This document shows, one piece after another, positions 14,501 through 20,340 of a stretch of 20,340 nucleotides of DNA. Position numbers and translations under genes: made by a program. Numbering within the stretch: position 1 is the first letter of the stretch; each line of letters starts with the position of its first letter. The stretch comes from a virus, in the IMG/VR virus record IMGVR_UViG_3300009068_000242, positions 1 to 20,340 of that record. One strand, written 5' to 3'. A model generated the notes under the pieces. It ran no database searches, had not been told where the DNA came from, and saw nothing but the letters and a program-made list of their open reading frames with translations.

Positions 14501-16386
14501 GAGATGTATCGCTCTGCAAACCAGCGAGCTCCGTCAAAGTCACCGAGAGCCACAAACTTGTTAAGGGTTTCAGCGTAGGTTGCAGGCATGGCGGTGAAGG
14601 TGAAAGGTCTGGTTGGTGACTTTCTAAGCCAGCGTATAAAAGCCTTAGATTCCTGGACAGCAGCCTTATGTGCCATAAGGTCTAGGCTCTCCTCGCTTTG
14701 ATCCACATCCTCTGGTGCTTCAGGTTCGGCTGGTGTTTCTTCGGTCGATGTTTCTTCGGCTGGAGACTCGTCTGGCAGTTCCTCCTGCGAATCGGCTGGC
14801 ACAGCAACCGAGGCTTCACCAGCATCGGTGGTGTCTATACCTCCTGTAGATACAGGGATCAGACCGTCATCGGTTAGAGTGAATAGCCCTGCACCAGCAA
14901 CAAACAAAGGCTGGTCGGCTAGAGGTGAATCTATAAGTGGCAGACCCTCTTCGGCTCTTGCCTCGTTCAAAGTCATGCGACCGCCACGGACTTTGTTGTC
15001 TAGGGTTTGAGCTAACATCTGTGAGTCGTTACGGTCAGAAGGCATAAACCGGAACTCTAGCTCTCTTGGCATACCCAGCCAAACATAAGACATTTGTGAA
15101 AGCATCCTGCCGACCCATTGAGATAGAGGGATCAGACCAATAACCTCGGATGAGGTGGCTTCGCCTGCCTGATGACCTGCACCGCCTAAACCGCTTGCTG
15201 GTGTGAAACCGATTTCGGTTGGCATAACACCGAAGTGACCACAAATGCTGGTCACCAGGAACTCGTCTAAAACATCGCTAAAGCGTTCAGCGTAACCATC
15301 CATCTGGACAGGGTCAAGTCCGGCAGGGAGCAGTCTGGCTCGTTTACGCTGTTCGGTTTGACCTGCAAGGTCATCGTTCAGGATGTTCTCGTAGGCTCGC
15401 AACAGATCAGGGTTATTGCCGAAGTTGGCGTCAGTCTTAAACATAAGTTCCGGCAACACGCCATCGGTGTATTCGGCTCGTAGCCATTGCTGTCTGCGAA
15501 GATAAATGTCTGCCAAAGGCAAGGCTCGCTCGACTGGGGACAGACCGTAAATGGTTGTGGTTCTGCGGTTGCGAATCATGTATTGAAGCTCATCGCTGGT
15601 GAACTCGCCATCCACATCTTCGCCTTCGGTTGGTGCAGCAAATTCGGAGCGTGGGAAACCGTAGAGAATCTGTTGGAACGCTGGCTGTGGCGGTAGCGGT
15701 CGCATACCACGGTCATCAATGAGCGGTTTGATTGTTGCACCGTCAAGCACCTGCAAGCCTCGCAGATCGCCTCCTACGGTCTTCTGTGGCCATACAGCCC
15801 ATGCGTCTAAAACCAGGATGTCCTCTAAAGCCATGTTGAGCCAGTCAGCGAAGATCAGTCCGTTGCTCAGGTCGGGAACTTCCCAGAACTGTTTGGCTCT
15901 TGAAATCTCGTCACCGAACTTATCTTTGGCAATGGACATGGCTCGTATCCGGTTCTTCTCACCAGAGTCTGCCATCACCTTTTCAACAGCGTCTTCGCCA
16001 AGAACGATGTCCCACTTCAGACCAATCATCTTTTGTTTCATGACTTCCACGCATCTGCGTAGGATGTCTATCTGCTCGGCTGCGGCTCTAAGCGTTTTGA
16101 ATGGAACAAGGCGTGTTTCAGTTATGTTTATGTTTTGAGCTACTTGATATTCATAGCGTCTTGGATCAGGTCTGCCATCCGGTCTGACTGGGTTGATAGA
16201 TCCTGGAATTAGAGGCAAACCTGGTGTGAACGGAACATTCGCTAGGTTCGGGTCTCTTGGCAAGGCTACGGTGTTGCCGTAGGAGCGTTGCTGTTGCATC
16301 TGCCATTCAGGGATTGGTGCAATCTCTGGTGAGGCTTTGGTGATTTGGTCTGCCACTCGTTTGGCAAAGTTGTCTAGTAGTCCCAT
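14497..16386 (-). CDS. Portal protein
   Basis: The 629-residue product is the portal ring subunit through which DNA enters and leaves. Features: an ITETRLVPFKTLRAAAEQID start to the wing, a stem-type YGLSPVERALPLADIYLRRQQ segment (about 289-309), MPTEIGF followed by a glycine-rich loop, and GGRMTLNEARAEEGLPLID, a hallmark of HK97-type portals. The last 140 or so residues are an acidic Glu/Pro/Thr linker and a basic FIRWLRKSPTRPFTF patch, longer than in minimal portals; this tail could contact scaffold or MuF. The ATG overlaps the TAA of the 68-residue gene (TAATG). The ribosome site is weak, so coupling matters. Confidence 0.92.
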   Translation of the reverse strand: MGLLDNFAKRVADQITKASPEIAPIPEWQMQQQRSYGNTVALPRDPNLANVPFTPGLPLIPGSINPVRPDGRPDPRRYEYQVAQNINITETRLVPFKTLRAAAEQIDILRRCVEVMKQKMIGLKWDIVLGEDAVEKVMADSGEKNRIRAMSIAKDKFGDEISRAKQFWEVPDLSNGLIFADWLNMALEDILVLDAWAVWPQKTVGGDLRGLQVLDGATIKPLIDDRGMRPLPPQPAFQQILYGFPRSEFAAPTEGEDVDGEFTSDELQYMIRNRRTTTIYGLSPVERALPLADIYLRRQQWLRAEYTDGVLPELMFKTDANFGNNPDLLRAYENILNDDLAGQTEQRKRARLLPAGLDPVQMDGYAERFSDVLDEFLVTSICGHFGVMPTEIGFTPASGLGGAGHQAGEATSSEVIGLIPLSQWVGRMLSQMSYVWLGMPRELEFRFMPSDRNDSQMLAQTLDNKVRGGRMTLNEARAEEGLPLIDSPLADQPLFVAGAGLFTLTDDGLIPVSTGGIDTTDAGEASVAVPADSQEELPDESPAEETSTEETPAEPEAPEDVDQSEESLDLMAHKAAVQESKAFIRWLRKSPTRPFTFTAMPATYAETLNKFVALGDFDGARWFAERYIS

Positions 16387-16592
16387 TATTTACCAATCAT
16401 GGCTTGGATTTCTTCATCAGTTAATCCTAACGCTTTGAGTTTTGCCTGAGCTGATTCTTTCGCTGTCTGCTGGTTGGAGGTTGATGGATCAGCAACTTCG
16501 GTTTGCTCCAGTATGTTGTGGAGTGGGTGTTCGTGTGTGTCATCGCAGTTTTCGCAGAAACCGCCTTCACCGTATGTGATGTTTAGTGCCAT
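16386..16592 (-). CDS. Small Cys/His (zinc-finger-like) head-region protein
   Basis: This 68-residue protein has a CENCDDTHEHPLH motif (C13, C16, H20, H22, H25) that could bind zinc, a flexible Ser/Thr/Gln linker, and a C-terminal helix ending LKALGLTDEEIQAMIGK. The latter end is common in small actinophage head proteins and may dock to portal or TerL. Both ends are TAATG overlaps with neighbours (fibre-like gene and portal), so it is surely translated. I do not recognise a named family. A role in portal or packaging assembly is inferred from place only. Confidence 0.75.
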   Translation of the reverse strand: MALNITYGEGGFCENCDDTHEHPLHNILEQTEVADPSTSNQQTAKESAQAKLKALGLTDEEIQAMIGK

Positions 16593-17356
16593 TAGAAACC
16601 TAACCAGATTGTGGGAACAAGTAAGGCTGTTCCGTTGTATGAGTATGTCGCTGGCAGACCGGTTTGACCTGACATCGTGAATCCTGTGGCATAGCTATTA
16701 CTTGGACTTGCTGTTGTGCCATAAGGTAATTGCCCTGTGAATGAGTAGCCTGTTGTTGCAGGGTCAAATCCGCCACCGCTAGATCCTGCAATCTGTAATG
16801 CCACCAGCCAATAAGTGCCAGCAGTTAAGGCTTGCGAAATAGTTATGGCTTTCCATCCTGATGTAGCGACAGACACCGTTCCTGCATCCAATAGTCTTGT
16901 TCCTGGTTTGTCGCTGGTCGCATCGTTATTGTAGATTCCTAAACGGATTACAGCACTAGCAGAACCTGTTTGCACATTCACGGCAATGCGAGTGGCTGTT
17001 GCTGATGTCCCAATAGAGAATGGTTGAGCATAAACTGTGCCATTAAGCGAGCCCCATGCACTTCCGCTTACTGTGTCATTAGGCAGCCAAGAATAGTAAT
17101 AACCTGAAACAGGTTTGATTGCCACCGTAGATGAAGATCCACCGCCACCACCAAAGGTGCTGACCGCTCCAGTCGCATCCACATATTTAGGCGTATTACT
17201 TGTGGTGTTCAACCAGGCGTCACCGTTTCTAGGGTTAGCCGGATCAGACGCCACATTCGGGAAAGTAAACCTGCGACCTAACTCCAACTTGGCAAGCCTG
17301 TTCTCAATACCAGAAATGATCCCTTGCAGGCTTGGTGGGAGATTTATGAAAGCCAT
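16592..17356 (-). CDS. Fibre-like virion appendage protein between terminase and portal
   Basis: The 254-residue protein has three visible parts: an N-terminal segment with a short helix (IISGIENRLAKLELG, 13-27) and NPRNGDAWLNTTSNTPKYV (41-59), a pattern that marks N-terminal anchors of phage fibres; a GGGGG hinge at 69-73; and a C-terminal beta-sandwich (about 80-254) with RIAVNVQTGSASAVIRLGIY and LTAGTYWLVAL, a domain seen on phage fibres and likely to bind sugar. The start at 17356 overlaps the TerL TAA (TAATG) with GGAG at good spacing; upstream codons to 17497 belong to TerL in another frame. A fibre-like gene here is unusual, and it may decorate the head rather than the tail. Confidence 0.8.
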   Translation of the reverse strand: MAFINLPPSLQGIISGIENRLAKLELGRRFTFPNVASDPANPRNGDAWLNTTSNTPKYVDATGAVSTFGGGGGSSSTVAIKPVSGYYYSWLPNDTVSGSAWGSLNGTVYAQPFSIGTSATATRIAVNVQTGSASAVIRLGIYNNDATSDKPGTRLLDAGTVSVATSGWKAITISQALTAGTYWLVALQIAGSSGGGFDPATTGYSFTGQLPYGTTASPSNSYATGFTMSGQTGLPATYSYNGTALLVPTIWLGF

Positions 17357-18699
17357 TAGTTCTCCAAAGAAGTGGAACAATAAGTGCAGATAACAGCCGA
17401 CCTTGTTATCGGCATCCTGCAAGACGGACAGAATTTCGCTAAAGACGCTAAACCCATAATACCTGACTGCGATTCCATCAGCTCGTGCATAGCCCACACC
17501 ATCGCATCCATACGGTCGGGGGAAGTGTTGGAGTCAGGCGTGTAGTTGCACATCTGATCTTCCAGCTCAGGGAGCAACCCAACATGGTGAGCTCTACGCT
17601 GTTCATACAAGGCTGCCACCGGTTCGGCTCGCACCAACTTACCTCTGGTCGCTGTCACCTTCTTGTAAGGCACAGACGGATCGACCTGCCGGAGGAGCAG
17701 TTCAATCATGTCTCCACCGTTGTTTGTTTCACCGATAACACGGTCAGCCTTATAGTCGTGGAAAGCCTGCACAGCGACCCTAGCCCACCGCTCTGGCGAA
17801 GTTCTTAGGGTCAGGTCTTTCAGCACATAATAATGTCCATCATTTGTCATGCCTGCAACCACGATGCCTGTCTCATCGGACTGATCACCAGAAGTGACCG
17901 CAGGGTCTATCGCCACAACGACACGCATCAACGGAGGGTATTCGGTGACTCGTTCCTGGTCTATCAATGCGTGAGTCCACAACGCTCCATCAACAGAATC
18001 AACAATCTCACCGTATAGCTCCTGCCTGCCGAGGCGTGTTCCCTCGTATCGGAGTCGCATTTCAGCGAGAGCGGTTTCAGCTAGGTTGGCAGCGTTATCA
18101 AATGTCGATCCACGCACAATCTCTATGCCTTCACGAGCGACCAAATCTTTAATAAGTTTCACCGGTCGAGGCGTTGTGGTGACCACGGTTTGTGGCTTAT
18201 CGCCAAGGCGTAAACCGAACTGGTACTGATCCCATGCGTCAGCGTATTTGAATGAAGCGAGCTCATCAAACCAGCCACCGTGGAACTGTGGCCCACGCAG
18301 ACGGTTCGGTTCTTCACCTGAATAGAGTTTGATTCGGCTTTTGTTGGTCAGCACAATCTCACCGATAGAACGGTTGTAGTCCTGCAGAGTTCCATACTCT
18401 CGTAGGATTTGCACCACACCGGAAACACCCTCGGCACAGGTATCTCTAGCGTCAGCGAAGGTCGGTGCAACAATCGCCCACCTGGTGTTGCGTTTCCGAG
18501 AAGCCTCAAAGGCAAGCCACTCGGCTGCCGACCTTGTTTTACCAAATCCACGACCAGCCAACAGCAACCAGACACGCCAGTCACCGTCAGATGGGATCTG
18601 ATTAGGTCTGGCTTGGAGGTGAGTCCATTTGACTCTGCGAGCTGCTATCAAGGAGCTCGACGAGCCTTCGGACTTCGGCATCAATGGTGTCACCGTCAT
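17356..18699 (-). CDS. terL: Terminase large subunit with C-terminal zinc ribbon
   Basis: The 447-residue motor protein has Walker A GRGFGKT (49-55), Walker B GGWFDE (141-146), coupling motif TTTPRP (174-179), and nuclease acidic residues D265 (VAIDPA), E324 (GETNNGGD) and D395/D398 (SPDRMDAM). It packages DNA into the prohead and cuts it. The last 25 residues add CPSC and CTYC pairs (C424, C427, C438, C441), a zinc ribbon not usual in this family. The start at 18699 gives a 98-base overlap with terS; ATG at 18681 or a later TTG at 18651 are alternatives, since no strong ribosome site marks any of them. The downstream gene begins in its stop codon. Confidence 0.95.
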   Translation of the reverse strand: MTVTPLMPKSEGSSSSLIAARRVKWTHLQARPNQIPSDGDWRVWLLLAGRGFGKTRSAAEWLAFEASRKRNTRWAIVAPTFADARDTCAEGVSGVVQILREYGTLQDYNRSIGEIVLTNKSRIKLYSGEEPNRLRGPQFHGGWFDELASFKYADAWDQYQFGLRLGDKPQTVVTTTPRPVKLIKDLVAREGIEIVRGSTFDNAANLAETALAEMRLRYEGTRLGRQELYGEIVDSVDGALWTHALIDQERVTEYPPLMRVVVAIDPAVTSGDQSDETGIVVAGMTNDGHYYVLKDLTLRTSPERWARVAVQAFHDYKADRVIGETNNGGDMIELLLRQVDPSVPYKKVTATRGKLVRAEPVAALYEQRRAHHVGLLPELEDQMCNYTPDSNTSPDRMDAMVWAMHELMESQSGIMGLASLAKFCPSCRMPITRSAVICTYCSTSLEN

Positions 18700-19057
18700 A
18701 ATTGGTCACTTCAATCTGCTGTCGTAGTGGCTGGTCTAGTCCAAGGAGTTTGGCTCTGCGTTCCTGGATTCTTATAAAAGCGTTTATGGCAGAAATGTCT
18801 CCCTGCATAACTTTAGACCAGATAGACGCTTGAGCCATGTCCAACCGGTCTTCTTCCATTTTGCGGATGGCTTCAATGTCATCTCGGACTATACGCTGGC
18901 AGGCTCTGGCGTACGCGTCTTGAGCGGAAGATCCGTGACGGTAGCCTGTCTGTTTGGCGATTAGATCCCATGTGAGGCCACCACGCCTGAGTTTGACTAC
19001 CTCGGCTTCTTTAGCTAGGACTTCCGGTTTTGGTAGCCTGCCTTTCGGTCGTGCCAT
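18602..19057 (-). CDS. terS: Terminase small subunit
   Basis: The 151-residue basic-start protein (MARPKGRLPK) has a helix-turn-helix in residues about 20-50 (VVKLRRGGLTWDLIAKQTGY), a long helical middle (QRIVRDDIEAIRKMEEDRLDMAQ), and FIRIQERRAKLLGLDQP near 93-109, the oligomerisation end typical of this family. It recognises the packaging site and directs the large subunit. It starts nine bases after the methyltransferase stop, with only a weak AGG upstream, and overlaps terL by 98 bases. Position directly before TerL makes the call firm. Confidence 0.88.
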   Translation of the reverse strand: MARPKGRLPKPEVLAKEAEVVKLRRGGLTWDLIAKQTGYRHGSSAQDAYARACQRIVRDDIEAIRKMEEDRLDMAQASIWSKVMQGDISAINAFIRIQERRAKLLGLDQPLRQQIEVTNYDGDTIDAEVRRLVELLDSSSQSQMDSPPSQT

Positions 19058-19066
19058 GGTTACAGC

Positions 19067-20269
19067 CTAACTTGTGGTTTCTGCGGTAATCAGTTCGGCT
19101 TTGAGTCCGGTCAAATCTTCCCATCGCTTTACGATGACATCGCAGTATTTCGGGTCGAGTTCCATCATGAAGCAGGAGCGGTTTAGTTTCTCTGCAGCAA
19201 TTAGGGTTGAGCCTGATCCACCGAATAGGTCGAGGACAGAGTCTTTCTGTTTGGTGCTGTTGGTCAACGCTCTGGCGATCAGTTCTATCGGCTTGGTGGT
19301 TGGATGGAGCTCAGATACTCTTGGTCGAGGTATGTTCCAAAGGTCGGTTTGTTTGCGGTCAACGACGGTTTGCAGTCTGCCTGCTCCTTCGCTCCAGCCG
19401 TACCAGATTGGCTCGTATTGTGTGTGGTAGTCCTTTCGGGATAGCACGAGAGCGTCTTTAGCCCAGATGATGGTTGATGACCAGTAGAAGCCTGCGTCTT
19501 GGAGTGATTTGTGGATTACAGGCCATTCTTGTGCTGACATGACCAGATAAATCAACGCACCAGGTTTGGTGTTTGTTTTCAGTTGGAGAGCGAATTGGTC
19601 GCAGAAACTGCCAAATTGGTCACCTAAATTGTCGTTTAGGATCTTGCGAGGCTTATAGTTTTGAATATTGCCTTCTTTGATGTCTCCGTAGTTTACATTC
19701 CATGGTGGATCAGTGAAAATGCAGTCGGCTAGTTCACCGTTCATGAGGAGGGTTACATCTTCGGCTTTTGTTGAATCTCCGCACATAAGGCGGTGGTTGC
19801 CGAGCTGATAAATGTCTCCGGCTTTGGTAATTGCTGGTTTGTCATCAAAGGTTAGGGGAATGTCATCGTCATCGCTTGGATCGATGAGTGGGTTGATTTC
19901 TTCAAAGCCGAAGGTTGAAACATCCCAGCCCATGCTGTCGAGGTCTATGAGTTGGTCTGCCAGGATTTTGGCATCCCAGTCTGCGAGTTCGGCTGTGCGG
20001 TTATCTGCGAGAGCGTAGGCTTTGGCTTTGTCGGGTGTCCAGTCCTCTGGGAGGCGTGTGGCGTCTATGTGTGTCCAGCCGAGCTCTTGTGCTGCCCTGA
20101 CTGTTCCGTTGCCTGCGATAATCACATTCTTGGCGGTGATAACGATGGGTTTGCGTTGACCGAACTGCTCAAGTGAGCCTGCAATGGCTTTGAGGTTCTT
20201 GCTGTCGTGGGTGCGAGCGTTCTCTGGGTCTGGTGTGAGATCCGCTATGGCTATCTTTTCAATGATCAT
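19067..20269 (-). CDS. ParB-like domain fused to beta-class DNA methyltransferase
   Basis: From the ATG at 20269 the protein has 400 residues. Residues 1-90 are ParB/Srx-like (LTPDPENARTH, then IIAGNGTVRAAQELGW at 50-65). Residues about 150-395 are a methyltransferase with the IV-then-I order of the beta class: TDPPWN at 186-191, HPTTKP at 322-327, DLFGGSGST at 347-355 and ELDPKYCDVIVKRWE at 370-384. It methylates adenine-N6 or cytosine-N4; the motif does not decide which. No partner restriction enzyme is in view, so it likely protects phage DNA or marks it for packaging. I chose 20269 because it overlaps the upstream stop (TAATG); an ATG at 20311 would lie fully inside the upstream gene and lacks a ribosome site. 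Confidence 0.9.
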   Translation of the reverse strand: MIIEKIAIADLTPDPENARTHDSKNLKAIAGSLEQFGQRKPIVITAKNVIIAGNGTVRAAQELGWTHIDATRLPEDWTPDKAKAYALADNRTAELADWDAKILADQLIDLDSMGWDVSTFGFEEINPLIDPSDDDDIPLTFDDKPAITKAGDIYQLGNHRLMCGDSTKAEDVTLLMNGELADCIFTDPPWNVNYGDIKEGNIQNYKPRKILNDNLGDQFGSFCDQFALQLKTNTKPGALIYLVMSAQEWPVIHKSLQDAGFYWSSTIIWAKDALVLSRKDYHTQYEPIWYGWSEGAGRLQTVVDRKQTDLWNIPRPRVSELHPTTKPIELIARALTNSTKQKDSVLDLFGGSGSTLIAAEKLNRSCFMMELDPKYCDVIVKRWEDLTGLKAELITAETTS

Positions 20270-20340
20270 TAGAACGGTAGGTTTTCGGTTGAGGTCATTG
20301 GTGGAGTCCATGAATCGGCTGTCGCTGAGGTTCTTTGGTC
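20269..20340 (-). CDS. C-terminal end of an upstream gene, partial
   Basis: The frame is open from the window edge at 20340 to a TAA at 20271-20269, encoding 23 residues ending TSTENLPF. The stop overlaps the methyltransferase ATG in a TAATG junction of the same kind used five times elsewhere here. The Glu-Asn-Leu-Pro-Phe end resembles the short acidic Pro-Phe tip of single-stranded DNA-binding proteins, but it is far too little to assign a family. The existence of the gene is likely; its identity is unknown. Confidence 0.55.
   Translation of the reverse strand, partial: DQRTSATADSWTPPMTSTENLPF

Noticed and set aside
16592-17497. 301-residue form of the fibre-like gene beginning upstream
   Set aside because: The extra 47 codons lie inside the TerL zinc ribbon and nuclease end in another frame. 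The ATG at 17356 has GGAG and a TAATG junction.
1-20340. Diversity-generating retroelement, integrase, attachment site, tRNA or insertion sequence
   Set aside because: I found no reverse transcriptase, template/variable repeat pair, recombinase, cloverleaf or inverted-repeat-bounded transposase. Packed virion genes leave no room for them.
1-20340. Sigma-70-like promoters inside the operon
   Set aside because: The two gaps have no convincing -35/-10 pair in the minus direction, and matches inside coding sequence cannot be separated from chance by eye.

Overview
The window is the virion-building half of a tailed phage or prophage with siphovirus morphology. Every gene I can support lies on the minus strand, so transcription runs from right (20340) to left (1). 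I see no integrase, repressor, tRNA, CRISPR or plus-strand gene. The order is ParB-methyltransferase, small and large terminase, portal, MuF, prohead protease, HK97-fold capsid, connectors, tail tube, frameshifted chaperones, tape measure, distal tail, fibre. This is a classic long-tailed phage of the HK97 type. A tape measure of 683 residues implies a tail near 100 nm (about 1.5 angstrom per residue). The family types, AGGAG-like ribosome sites and a Sec signal peptide on a cell-surface type protein suggest a Gram-positive, probably actinobacterial host. That host is inference only, and the sequence does not show whether the phage is integrated or free.

Packaging and head (20340 to about 9650): the end of an unidentified gene; a ParB-DNA methyltransferase fusion; TerS and TerL (TerL with an extra C-terminal zinc ribbon); a fibre-like virion protein in an unusual place between TerL and portal; a 68-residue Cys/His protein; portal; a MuF protein ending in a ParB-like domain; a 91-residue beta-rich protein; a large protease/scaffold fusion with a cysteine cluster; and the major capsid protein with an inserted beta domain.

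Neck and tail (9570 to 1600): a zinc-ribbon protein, a head-tail adaptor, a tail-terminator-like protein, a 57-residue protein, the tail tube protein, two overlapping tail chaperone frames joined by a CCCAAAA -1 slippery site, a gp10-like protein, tape measure, distal tail protein and a fibre-like minor tail protein. The left end has a small coiled-coil plus membrane-helix protein (XhlA/holin-like) and the first 458 codons of a secreted PA14-FN3-proline-rich protein that runs off the window.

Genes are packed with TAATG and ATGA junctions or with a stop codon fused to the next ribosome site. Only two gaps exceed about 10 nt (77 and 79 nt). They follow the two most abundant virion proteins, major capsid and tail tube. 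Each holds a long hairpin that forms better in minus-strand RNA than in DNA of either sense, and each also contains a sequence able to mask the ribosome site of the next gene. These paired RNA elements, together with the secreted PA14 protein, the MuF-ParB fusion and the misplaced fibre gene, are the most interesting content.
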